A DNA stretch of 8,857 nt from Bacteroidota bacterium (GCA_027620595.1 JAQCDI010000084.1:1-8857), one strand, 5' to 3'. Positions 1-6,491 are shown, numbered from the stretch's first letter. The notes: a model not told the origin generated them from the letters alone. Translations and numbers: made by a program.

Positions 1-708
1 GATGCGCCCGGCGGCGCCCGCAGACTGCCTCTCCTTCCGCCGGAGATCATTACCGTTCCGGGCGACACGCTGCGCGCTTGGCTGGCCGAATTGGAGCACC
101 GCCAACTGATGAACCTCCTCCCGGATCCGGTGGAAACCTTCGCCGTCAAGTCCTGGGAGAAGATCAGTCATTTGCGCCGAGGGGCCTACCAGGAGGCATT
201 TGATTCCACCTCATGGGCCTTCACGGGCAGCAACTCACGCAGCCCCGTGGATACGATGCGGACGGCCGACCTGCGCAGCCGATTGCAGACAGTCTTCGGT
301 CCGCCGACGGTGACGCTGGCCGAATCGCCCGATCCAGAGATCCTGCGACGTGAACAGGTCATCGAGTTCGAATACTGGTTCCTGCTGAATAATGGGGTCC
401 GTGTAGTGGTGCTGGACGTGAACGGGCCGTGGGATCGAGGGCTGGTCGTTGCGGCAGATCAACGCTATCGGTCAGAATTGCCGGCCATCAAGGCACAACT
501 CCTGGAGCAACTCCTCCCGTCCGCCTCCCGTAGTCCCTTTACCGACTATTACTACAATGTGGATCAGCGAACGTGGTATTTGACAGGATTTGACGGAGCA
601 TCTTTTTTCGACCGGCGTATCCTGCGCCCCGACATGTCGCTCGGCCGACCCGCCCCTGTGACGCCACCGGCAACTGAATCCTCCAACGACTCCAACGAAC
701 CGAAGTAG
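1..708 (+). CDS. Hypothetical protein, 5'-truncated, directly upstream of lepB
   Basis: The frame is open from base 1 to the TAG at 706-708, so the gene begins before the window and at least 235 residues are visible. The first in-frame start-like codons (TTG at 91, ATG at 109) lie inside protein-like sequence (PPEIITVPGDTLRAWLAELE) and are probably internal. I do not recognise the family. The visible part is soluble and mixed alpha/beta: a stretch rich in Trp and charged residues, then VFGPPTVTLAESPDPE, a beta-rich segment (FEYWFLLNNG, VRVVVLDVNGPWDRGLVVA), a Tyr-rich part (FTDYYYN, TWYLTGFDG) and a low-complexity Pro/Thr/Ser/Asn tail. No signal peptide can be judged because the N-terminus is missing. 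The stop is 4 bp before the lepB GTG, so the two are probably co-transcribed and translationally coupled. The tight spacing hints at an exported or envelope role, but that is only inference. The segment around VFGPPT and FEYWF faintly recalls GWxTD-type Bacteroidota proteins, but I could not confirm this. Confidence 0.8.
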   Translation, partial: DAPGGARRLPLLPPEIITVPGDTLRAWLAELEHRQLMNLLPDPVETFAVKSWEKISHLRRGAYQEAFDSTSWAFTGSNSRSPVDTMRTADLRSRLQTVFGPPTVTLAESPDPEILRREQVIEFEYWFLLNNGVRVVVLDVNGPWDRGLVVAADQRYRSELPAIKAQLLEQLLPSASRSPFTDYYYNVDQRTWYLTGFDGASFFDRRILRPDMSLGRPAPVTPPATESSNDSNEPK

Positions 709-712
709 ACCC

Positions 713-1828
713 GTGGCAAAAAGCCGAGCAGAAACGATAAGGGAAGAGCGTCAACAGCGCAAGTCAGCGCGTTCACGCAGCCAGGAAGGTTCCAAGGACG
801 TTGCCCCCAAGAAAGGCAAGATCCGGGAATGGGTGGACGCCATGGTCTTTGCAGTGGTGGTCATGGTCATCCTCCGGACACTGTTTTTCGACCTGTTCCG
901 GATTCCCACTCCTTCCATGGAGAAGAATCTGCTGGTGGGCGACTATCTCTTCGTGTCCAAACTCCATTACGGCACGCGGACACCCATGACGCTTGGCGTG
1001 CCGTTCACACAAATATACCTTCCGGGTCTGACCTTCCCGTGGACCCGGTTCCCGGGATTCTCAGAAGTGAAGCGGGGGGATGCGGTGGTATTCAACTGGC
1101 CGGACGATGAGGTGGATGTGATCGAGCGTCGCATGCACTACATCAAACGGATCATGGGGTTGCCCGGCGAGACCATTGCAGTGGAAGACAAGCGGGTCAT
1201 GGTGGATGGGGAGACCATTGCCCTCCAGTCCGGTATGCAGCAGTACTGGAAGATCTACAAGTCTGATCCACGTGTCCAACTCAACCGGTCGGCCCTGGAG
1301 GAACTGGGCATCGAGGACGTGCTGCAAACAGCCGATCAGGGGGTTGTGCAGCTTATAGCTACCGAAGAGGCCGCGGGTACCATCGCTTCATGGCCATGGG
1401 TGGAGCGGGTCGAACCTGCAGTCGTGGCAGCCAACTCGGTCTACGACGCAGCCATGTACCCCCCGGGTCGCGGATGGACTCCAGACAACTACGGTCCGGT
1501 CCGCATTCCCGGTGAAGGCATGACCTTCGCATTGACCGATGAGAACTGGTCCCTTTATGAACGCGTCATTTCCCGCTTCGAAGGGCACACGACGGGGCGT
1601 TCAACCGATGGGGGATTCCTGGTTGATGGCAGCCCGGTCACAGAATACACGTTTACCCAGGACTACTTCTTTGCCATGGGAGACAACCGGGACAACTCCG
1701 AGGACAGCCGGTTCTGGGGCTTCGTTCCGATGGATCACATCGTGGGCAAAGCCCTGCTGGTCTATTTCTCCTGGGATCAGGATATGATGCTGCCGCGCTT
1801 CGGCCGGCTGTTCCACGTCATCGACTGA
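713..1828 (+). CDS. lepB: Signal peptidase I (LepB), long Bacteroidota-type
   Basis: Membrane-anchored serine/lysine protease (family S26) that removes signal peptides from exported proteins. It has 371 residues and a GTG start, with no clear Shine-Dalgarno. A highly charged cytoplasmic tail (1-38) precedes one membrane segment at about 40-63 (VDAMVFAVVVMVILRTLFF). Box B follows, PTPSMEKNLLVGDYLFVSK, with nucleophile Ser68. Box D, YIKRIMGLPGE, carries the general base Lys145. Box E is GDNRDNSEDSRFWGFVP at 323-339. Between boxes D and E there is an insertion of about 130 residues (about 172-300) holding PPGRGWTPDNYGPVRIPGEG. This is known from Bacteroidota enzymes and explains a length well above that of short bacterial signal peptidases. 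All catalytic residues are intact, so it should be active. The short C-terminus shows no second anchor. The gene sits 4 bp after an unrecognised gene and ends against a convergent L,D-transpeptidase gene. Confidence 0.97.
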   Translation: MAKSRAETIREERQQRKSARSRSQEGSKDVAPKKGKIREWVDAMVFAVVVMVILRTLFFDLFRIPTPSMEKNLLVGDYLFVSKLHYGTRTPMTLGVPFTQIYLPGLTFPWTRFPGFSEVKRGDAVVFNWPDDEVDVIERRMHYIKRIMGLPGETIAVEDKRVMVDGETIALQSGMQQYWKIYKSDPRVQLNRSALEELGIEDVLQTADQGVVQLIATEEAAGTIASWPWVERVEPAVVAANSVYDAAMYPPGRGWTPDNYGPVRIPGEGMTFALTDENWSLYERVISRFEGHTTGRSTDGGFLVDGSPVTEYTFTQDYFFAMGDNRDNSEDSRFWGFVPMDHIVGKALLVYFSWDQDMMLPRFGRLFHVID

Positions 1829-1841
1829 CGTTTGAACGTCA
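1826..1841. repeat. 16-bp palindrome containing both convergent stop codons
   Basis: The sequence TGACGTTTGAACGTCA has perfectly complementary 7-base arms around a central TG; as RNA it would be a 6-bp stem with a TTGA loop. Its left end is the TGA stop of lepB (1826-1828). Its right end is the reverse complement of the TGA stop of the L,D-transpeptidase gene (1839-1841). No T-tract follows on either side, so it is at best a weak bidirectional terminator. Confidence 0.55.
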
Positions 1842-2795
1842 CGGCGAGGTCCGTCGGATCCGGTCAAAGAACTGCTGTTGATCAGTTCCTGGTGCCACGT
1901 CGTAGGGATGTGCCGGCAGCTGCACCGTGTTGAGGACCGGCATGCGGGCTTCCTTATGGAACGTCTGCGGCGTATCCACCGGATCCTCGCCGATCACCAG
2001 CACCGTTGTGCCAGGTTTCGCAATCGTACCGAACCCGGACCGATACCCCGAGCTGCCTTTCGTCCACTCGTCTGCCCATTGGTAGATCCATTTGGCGTCG
2101 TCGTCCACGAGGCGCACGCATCCATGGCTCATGGGGCCGCCGCTGGGCATGGGATACTGGTGGATGTGGATACCACGGGACTCCACGAAATTGAACACCC
2201 AGTACATCTCCCACGGCTCGCCCGGCGGACTGTGTGAGGATACGCGGTACTCGGTCTTCCAGTTGAAGTTGAATCGACCATTGGGCGTCCGGTGATTCGG
2301 ATCGCCCGTATTGACGATGCCCCAGCGTGCAAGGCGGCCGCTTTCGTAGGCCGCCCATGCCTGGATCGATTTGTCGATGATGAACAGCTTGTCAAAGGAC
2401 AGGCCGCCAGCATAGAAACGGGGGAATGGAGAATAGGCGCAGAAATCCAGATCCCATTTATCGGGCACGATGAGTGTGTCCCCGATACTGACCTGGTGCA
2501 TGAGGCGACGATTGATGAGCCCCACCAGCAGGGCTCGATTCTGGCCCACGTTGACATCGCCGTCCCCGATCACTTTGTAGAAAGTGTTCCGGGCCAGCAC
2601 GTTGTTGCCGCGGGAGTTGTAGAGCACCTTGTAGGAATAATGCACGGCAGGCAAACGCTCCAACTCGGGCGTGCACTCGTGCATCAAATCAGCCAACTCC
2701 CCCTGGTTGAGATAGAATTGGGCGCAGCTGTCTTTTGGCCACAGCACAACCAACAACATGGAGAAGAGCAAGGATCTCAGGACCGGCATGGACAT
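1839..2795 (-). CDS. Exported YkuD-family L,D-transpeptidase
   Basis: Predicted to act on peptidoglycan outside the inner membrane, forming 3-3 cross-links or attaching a partner to the peptide stem through a Cys acyl-enzyme; which of these is unknown. I chose the ATG at 2795 (318 residues) because it gives a compact signal peptide (MSMPVLRSLLFSMLLVVLW, likely cleaved after SCA). An in-frame GTG at 2840, preceded by GGGAG, would add 15 residues and is the main alternative. After the signal peptide, about residues 73-112 look like a degenerate LysM (YKVIGDGD, then LINRRLMHQVSIGDTLIVPD), which could bind glycan. The catalytic domain shows LFIIDKSIQAWAAYESG, NTGDPNHRTPNGRF and the YkuD signature IHIHQYPMPSGG..MSHGCVRL. 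The nucleophile is Cys226 and His224 is in the SHGC motif. The C-terminal 40 residues, after VLVIGEDPVDTP, are unassigned. It is convergent with lepB. Confidence 0.92.
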   Translation of the reverse strand: MSMPVLRSLLFSMLLVVLWPKDSCAQFYLNQGELADLMHECTPELERLPAVHYSYKVLYNSRGNNVLARNTFYKVIGDGDVNVGQNRALLVGLINRRLMHQVSIGDTLIVPDKWDLDFCAYSPFPRFYAGGLSFDKLFIIDKSIQAWAAYESGRLARWGIVNTGDPNHRTPNGRFNFNWKTEYRVSSHSPPGEPWEMYWVFNFVESRGIHIHQYPMPSGGPMSHGCVRLVDDDAKWIYQWADEWTKGSSGYRSGFGTIAKPGTTVLVIGEDPVDTPQTFHKEARMPVLNTVQLPAHPYDVAPGTDQQQFFDRIRRTSP

Positions 2796-2861
2796 GCGAT
2801 GAGAGGTTCGGTTCGGGGGTGTCAGCTCTGTGTCAAACACGCGGCTCCCATCGTTCCGGGC

Positions 2862-2903
2862 GCCGGGTGCGAAAGGTCTACCAATAATCGTGCCCGGTGC
2901 GAA
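2862..2903. repeat. Two near-identical 12-bp direct repeats upstream of the L,D-transpeptidase gene
   Basis: GCCGGGTGCGAA at 2862-2873 and GCCCGGTGCGAA at 2892-2903 match at 11 of 12 bases and start exactly 30 bp apart, about three helical turns. GTTCC occurs close to both copies. They lie in the 132-bp gap between the channel gene's stop (2928) and the L,D-transpeptidase start (2795), where that gene's promoter should be. A pair of regulator sites is possible, but GC-rich sequence also produces short repeats by chance. Confidence 0.35.
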
Positions 2904-2927
2904 GTTCCGCCCGGGAGGGTCCCATGG

Positions 2928-3989
2928 CTACGATTTTGTTGTGCAACCGTCCTTTCTGAGTCTCGCTATCATCTCGACACTGCCCATTACAATGAGCGTG
3001 TCGCCGGCCTGGATGGGCTGCTGAGGGCCCGGATTGAACGACATGCTCATGGTTCTTCCGTCCATTACGGCCACTACGATGGCATCGAACTGTTGACGGA
3101 AATTGGATTGCTGCAGTGTCTTTCCGGCCAACTCGGCGCCTTCCTCGACCTGCACCTCGTCCATGGTGTAGGCCAGGGCATCGGCTTGGAGGACACGCTC
3201 CATGAACCGTTCGACGGAAGGTCGCAGAAGTACCTGAGCCATGCGGTCAGCCCCGATCTCGTAAGGCGCTACGACCTTGTCCGCACCGGCCCGAATGAGT
3301 TTGCGCCGGTTGGCGTTCGTATCCGTACGCACCATGATGAACAGATCGGGGTTTACTTCACGGGCCACCAAGGTGGCAAATACATTGGCCCGATCCTCGG
3401 GCAGCGTCAGGATGAGGCCCTTGGCCCGCTCGATGCCGGCGGCCACCTGGATCTCTTCATTCTCTGCGTTGCCGATCAGGTGCAGGTAGCCGTTGCGCTC
3501 CATATCGGCCTGCTTGCCCTCCTGCGCCTCAATGATCACAAAGGGTACTCCATGCCGTTTGAGATCCTTCGCAATGCGCTGTCCGATGCGGCCGTATCCG
3601 GCCAGGATGTAGTGGTCTTTGATGGCGTCAATGGATCGCAGCATGGTACGGGCCCGGAAAGCACGGGTGTTGAGCAGAACCTGGGCCGTTCGGGTGGCGA
3701 TGAAGGCCACGCTTCCGATCCCGGCCAGGCCGATCACAATGGTGAAGAACCGTCCGGCATCGGACAGCTCGTGGACTTCCCTGAAGCCGATCGTGGTCAG
3801 CGTAATGAACGTCATGTAGAGGCTGTCCGCGGCGGACCAGCCCTCAATGAACATATATCCCATCGTACCTACTGCCAGCACGATGGCCAGGAACAGATTG
3901 GCCACGACCAACTCCCGGCTCATGAAGACTTCGCGTCCCGATCGGATGTGCTGCAGGGTAGAGGTAGACATGGCAACGCCCGCGGGCAT
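2928..3989 (-). CDS. Two-TM potassium-channel-like protein with RCK (TrkA-N and TrkA-C) domains
   Basis: Inner-membrane ion channel subunit of the MthK/Kch-like 'pore plus RCK' architecture, 353 residues from the ATG at 3989. That ATG overlaps the upstream gene's stop as TGATG; ATG 3971 (347 residues) is a good alternative. Residues about 27-50 form TM1 (VANLFLAIVLAVGTMGYMF). A pore helix and filter follow (SLYMTFITLTTIGFREVHEL, filter about 65-70), then TM2 at about 80-106 (FFTIVIGLAGIGSVAFIAT). The RCK_N Rossmann domain starts with YILAGYGRIGQRIAKDL (GYGRIG 131-136). The strand-end acid in VIIEAQEG (Glu154) suggests binding of an NAD-type or other adenine nucleotide. RCK_C is at about 279-337 (EEGAELAGKTL to GDTLIVMGS). 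The canonical filter TVGYGD is here TIGFRE, with Arg (AGG codon) in place of the second Gly, so K+ selectivity or conduction is uncertain. It is probably expressed with the small upstream gene. Confidence 0.9.
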   Translation of the reverse strand: MPAGVAMSTSTLQHIRSGREVFMSRELVVANLFLAIVLAVGTMGYMFIEGWSAADSLYMTFITLTTIGFREVHELSDAGRFFTIVIGLAGIGSVAFIATRTAQVLLNTRAFRARTMLRSIDAIKDHYILAGYGRIGQRIAKDLKRHGVPFVIIEAQEGKQADMERNGYLHLIGNAENEEIQVAAGIERAKGLILTLPEDRANVFATLVAREVNPDLFIMVRTDTNANRRKLIRAGADKVVAPYEIGADRMAQVLLRPSVERFMERVLQADALAYTMDEVQVEEGAELAGKTLQQSNFRQQFDAIVVAVMDGRTMSMSFNPGPQQPIQAGDTLIVMGSVEMIARLRKDGCTTKS

Positions 3990-4495
3990 CAGGCGCCTGT
4001 GGGGACGGGCATCAGCGAGGCGTGCCACGAATCGGCCACCCTTCGCTCCAGGCCATCCACGCGCAATGCACCGAGATGACGAAGCGAAAGATCCACGACC
4101 CACGTATCCTCATTGACTCGACCCGCAGCCGCTTCCTCACGGAACGCTTTGCGCGAGGATACTTGCAATTGGCCGCTCGAGTCGCGGTAGACAATCTGCA
4201 ATGCGCTTACCCAGGAGAATCCTCGGGAGGCTGCCACATCCTGGAGGAGATGCAGGGATTTGTCGATCCCGCAGCCGCTGATGTCGCCTTGCTGCACCGA
4301 TGCGGCCACGACCACCACACGCGCATCCACGACCTGGCACGCTCCTACCACTTTGCGGCCGTGGGAAGACCATTCCCGTTCGAAGGACTGGAACAGACCT
4401 TCCAGGAGGCGCACTTCTTCAGTGTCCAGGGGGCGGTCGGATGCGTACACCCAGCAATCGGCCGAGTCGGGGAGGGCATCAAAAGCAGCGTTCAT
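3989..4495 (-). CDS. Conserved Bacteroidota protein of unknown function, often mislabelled 'ABC transporter ATPase'
   Basis: A 168-residue cytoplasmic protein from the ATG at 4495. An in-frame TTG at 4534 would add 13 poorly protein-like residues and is less likely. From memory of the family, it matches a small conserved protein of Bacteroidota and relatives: CWVYASDRPLDTEEV near the start (about 14-28), FEREWSSHG (about 38-46), a beta-strand VVVVAAS, the highly conserved-looking SGCGIDKSLHLLQD (from about 73), EDTWVVDLS, and a C-terminal DSWHASL (about 155-161). There is no Walker A or Walker B motif and no ABC signature, so an ATPase role is not supported. Its TGA stop overlaps the start of the channel gene by one base (TGATG at 3987-3991), so the two are probably translated together. 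No membrane segment or signal peptide is seen, and its biochemical role is unknown. Confidence 0.85.
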   Translation of the reverse strand: MNAAFDALPDSADCWVYASDRPLDTEEVRLLEGLFQSFEREWSSHGRKVVGACQVVDARVVVVAASVQQGDISGCGIDKSLHLLQDVAASRGFSWVSALQIVYRDSSGQLQVSSRKAFREEAAAGRVNEDTWVVDLSLRHLGALRVDGLERRVADSWHASLMPVPTGA

Positions 4496-4570
4496 CACAG
4501 GCAGGGGTTGGATGGAGCTCGGAAATCCTGTCAATTCAACGGAGACAACGCGTGGGTACGGCTAAAGATC

Positions 4571-4599
4571 GCTATACTCGCGGCGGATTCCGACACAAA
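4571..4599. promoter_or_regulatory. Possible overlapping divergent promoters between the conserved gene and the SDR
   Basis: The 115-bp divergent gap (4496-4610) contains TATACT on the + strand (4573-4578), a plausible -10 for the SDR gene. The same bases read on the - strand give TATAGC (4576-4571), preceded after 16 bp by TTGTGT (4598-4593), a weak -35 for the conserved gene. The + strand TATACT has no recognisable -35. This is a motif match by eye only, and Bacteroidota promoters often do not follow the E. coli consensus. Confidence 0.25.
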
Positions 4600-4610
4600 T
4601 CATCAGGATC

Positions 4611-5387
4611 ATGGATCTCGGACTGCAAGGAAAAACCGCTGTCATAACAGGCGCAAGCCGCGGTATCGGCCTGGCCATTGCCCACAGCCTGGCAAAGGAA
4701 GGCTGCAATCTGCTGGTGTGCGCGCGGGGTGAAGCCCAACTGAAGGAAGCCGAAGCCGAACTTGCGGTACACGGCACAAAAGTGGCCGCAGTGGCTTTGG
4801 ACATCACTGATCCGGCAGCAGCCGAGGTCTTGGCCCGGCGCACGGAGGCGGAGTTCGCAGGGGTGGATATCCTGGTGGCCAATGCCGGAGGCAACCGCCG
4901 CGGCAAGTTTGAGCAGACATCTGATGCCGATTGGGAGGAGATCCTGAACCTGAACCTGACGTCCCACCTGCGCGTGAGCAGGGCGCTGATCCCCATGATG
5001 AAGCGTTCGGACGCCGGCGCGATGGTTTTCATCTCCTCGATTTTCGGACGAGAAGCCGGGGGCGCAGGTCTTTCCATCTACAACACGACCAAATCGGCGC
5101 TCATCAGCGCGGCCAAGATCATGGCCATCGAGTTGGCCGAGTACGGCATCCGGGTCAATTCCGTGGCGCCGGGCTCCATCCGTTTCGAAGGTGGATCCTG
5201 GGACAAGCGGTGCAAGGAGGATCCCGAGGGAATGGCCGCCTTCATCAAGGGCAACATTCCTCTCGGCCGGTTCGGCACGGCGGAGGAAGTGGCGGACGTG
5301 GTGACCTTCTTGGCCTCACCCAAGGCTTCTTGGGTATCAGGCGCGAGCATCACGGTGGACGGTGTCCAGTCTCGTTCGCTGATCTGA
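4611..5387 (+). CDS. Short-chain dehydrogenase/reductase, FabG-like (classical SDR)
   Basis: NAD(P)-dependent cytoplasmic oxidoreductase, 258 residues, normal length for a classical SDR. The nucleotide-binding motif TGASRGIG is at 13-20, and an Arg after the second strand (VCARGEAQ, Arg39) favours NADPH. The adenine-ring-binding region includes LDITD at 63-67, followed by VANAGG at 89-94 and Asn115 (LNLNLTSHL). The catalytic residues are Ser143 (FISSIFG), Tyr157 and Lys161 (YNTTK). The end is typical: IRVNSVAPGSIRFEGG, IPLGRFGTAEEVADVVTFLA and WVSGASITVDGVQ, where VDGV replaces the usual VDGG. The substrate cannot be told; calling it 3-oxoacyl-ACP reductase would overreach because it has no fatty-acid gene neighbours. 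The ATG at 4611 is the natural start, with AGGA only 2 bases upstream, too close for a good ribosome site. It appears to be a single-gene unit, convergent with the next gene across 36 bp. Confidence 0.95.
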   Translation: MDLGLQGKTAVITGASRGIGLAIAHSLAKEGCNLLVCARGEAQLKEAEAELAVHGTKVAAVALDITDPAAAEVLARRTEAEFAGVDILVANAGGNRRGKFEQTSDADWEEILNLNLTSHLRVSRALIPMMKRSDAGAMVFISSIFGREAGGAGLSIYNTTKSALISAAKIMAIELAEYGIRVNSVAPGSIRFEGGSWDKRCKEDPEGMAAFIKGNIPLGRFGTAEEVADVVTFLASPKASWVSGASITVDGVQSRSLI

Positions 5388-5423
5388 AGCAGTACTTCGG
5401 CTGCGTTGGCCGCGCAAGGCAGG

Positions 5424-6491
5424 CTACTCGAATCGACTAAATCGCACCAGGACGCGACGCGTTCGATCTTCATTGCGACGCCACTGGACCAGGATGGGGC
5501 TCTGGTAGGTGCCGTTCACGATGTGGCCCGAACACGTGCCCTCGTCCGAGACGATGAGGTCCACTTTGCGCTTCATGCGCAGGAAACGGTGGGCCGGAAG
5601 CTGGAAGAACTTGTCAATGATCCGCTCGACCTTGGTGTCGCTCAGACCGGTGGCTTCGATGAACTCGTTGACAACGTGTACCAGGTCGTACTTCATGTAG
5701 TCCTTGGCCTTCTCCTTGATGGCACCCGGATCCCGAAGCATGTTGACGCCTTTCTGTGCCATGAACCGCAGGGGATTGCGTAGAACCTCGGGAAGGTCAT
5801 GCCGCATGAGCAGTGTTTCGTACTCATTCACCGTCAGGCCGGTATGCTGCTCGTCAGGTGACAACGAAAGGCTGATCCGCCCCTTCTCGAGACCGAGCTC
5901 GCGGATCCGCTCCTCGAGTTGCTGAAGAACTCCGACACGTTCGTCCCACAGGTTTACCGATCCGATGGGGTGTTTACCCATGGGGATTTCCAGCAGGTCT
6001 TCCTGGACAATCGTTTCGCGATTGAAACCGATGACCGTCGTCTTGCGCGTTCGTTTGATGTCTCCGAACGTCCCGTCCAGATCAATGAAATAGACGGGCG
6101 AGCGCCGTTCATTAAGGTACGTCACGCAGTTCTCAAGCCCGGCGCCGATGTAGGTGAGATGGGAATCGGCATTGCGGGGTTCGACTACTTTCTGGGCTTC
6201 CGACAATTCATCCCGGAGCTCCATCTGGTCGTGAAGGTAGTCCGCTTCAGGCGGGAACAGCTTCTTGAACGATCCGACATACTTCTCGAGCGCCTGGGGA
6301 TCGTGCTTCAGTCGCCGCGCAAAGCTCTGTTCGAAAAACCCGGCCGTCGTGTGATGGGAGGCGTAAGCACTCTTGCGGTACGCGTCGTAGAACTCCGCAT
6401 CCTGCTCCTGCACTCTTTCCGCGACGTTGATCAGCTCAACGCGGGATTGTGGTTGCAGGGTCAGTTGGATATCGGTCGGTTTGGCGGACAT
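5424..6491 (-). CDS. YjbQ/UPF0047-like protein, apparently an internal duplication of the fold
   Basis: A 355-residue cytoplasmic protein with no signal peptide or membrane segment. Single-domain YjbQ/UPF0047 proteins are about 130-140 residues, with HT(S/T)A near the middle and GTWQ..., Arg-rich VVV at the end. This protein shows that pattern twice. Repeat A (about 8-156): a strand IQLTLQPQSR, HHTTAGFF (His46/His47), LHDQ, NADSHLTYIGAGLENCV, then PVYFIDLDG and RTRKTTVIGF. Repeat B (about 175-353): a strand around SVNLWDERVGVL, ISLSL then HTGLTVNEYETLLMRHD (His216), a helical insertion at about 233-300, KVDLIVSD, GTYQSPILVQW (327-337) and RTRRVLVRF. The match is from memory and needs a profile search. 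YjbQ has been linked to thiamine-phosphate synthase activity, but its physiological role is unsettled. No thiamine genes are nearby. ATG 6491 has no clear Shine-Dalgarno. It is divergent from the M14 peptidase and convergent with the SDR. Confidence 0.8.
   Translation of the reverse strand: MSAKPTDIQLTLQPQSRVELINVAERVQEQDAEFYDAYRKSAYASHHTTAGFFEQSFARRLKHDPQALEKYVGSFKKLFPPEADYLHDQMELRDELSEAQKVVEPRNADSHLTYIGAGLENCVTYLNERRSPVYFIDLDGTFGDIKRTRKTTVIGFNRETIVQEDLLEIPMGKHPIGSVNLWDERVGVLQQLEERIRELGLEKGRISLSLSPDEQHTGLTVNEYETLLMRHDLPEVLRNPLRFMAQKGVNMLRDPGAIKEKAKDYMKYDLVHVVNEFIEATGLSDTKVERIIDKFFQLPAHRFLRMKRKVDLIVSDEGTCSGHIVNGTYQSPILVQWRRNEDRTRRVLVRFSRFE

Noticed and set aside
91..708. Treating the first gene as starting at the TTG at 91 or ATG at 109
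   Set aside because: The frame stays open to base 1 with protein-like sequence, so a 5'-truncated gene is the simpler reading.
2292..4079. A 595-codon open frame on the + strand across the L,D-transpeptidase and channel genes
   Set aside because: It is antisense to two clear protein families and crosses the gap between them. Its translation has no recognisable domain and is rich in His, Gly, Arg and Asp, as expected from reading codon-biased GC-rich genes backwards.
3990..4103. N-terminal extension of the channel gene to 4103
   Set aside because: It would overlap the upstream conserved gene by over 100 bases. The extra residues are Arg/Gly/Ala-rich, without homology signals, and better starts exist at 3989 and 3971.
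3989..4495. Annotation of the conserved small protein as an ABC transporter ATPase
   Set aside because: There is no Walker A, Walker B or signature motif, and 168 residues is too short for the domain. The name seems to be an inherited database label.
4022..4732. A 236-codon + strand open frame overlapping the conserved small gene and the SDR start
   Set aside because: It runs antisense to the conserved protein and out of frame into the SDR; the translation shows no family features.
5388..5423. Terminator between the convergent SDR and YjbQ-like genes
   Set aside because: Only a 4-bp GCAG/CTGC stem with a long loop can be drawn, and there is no T-tract.
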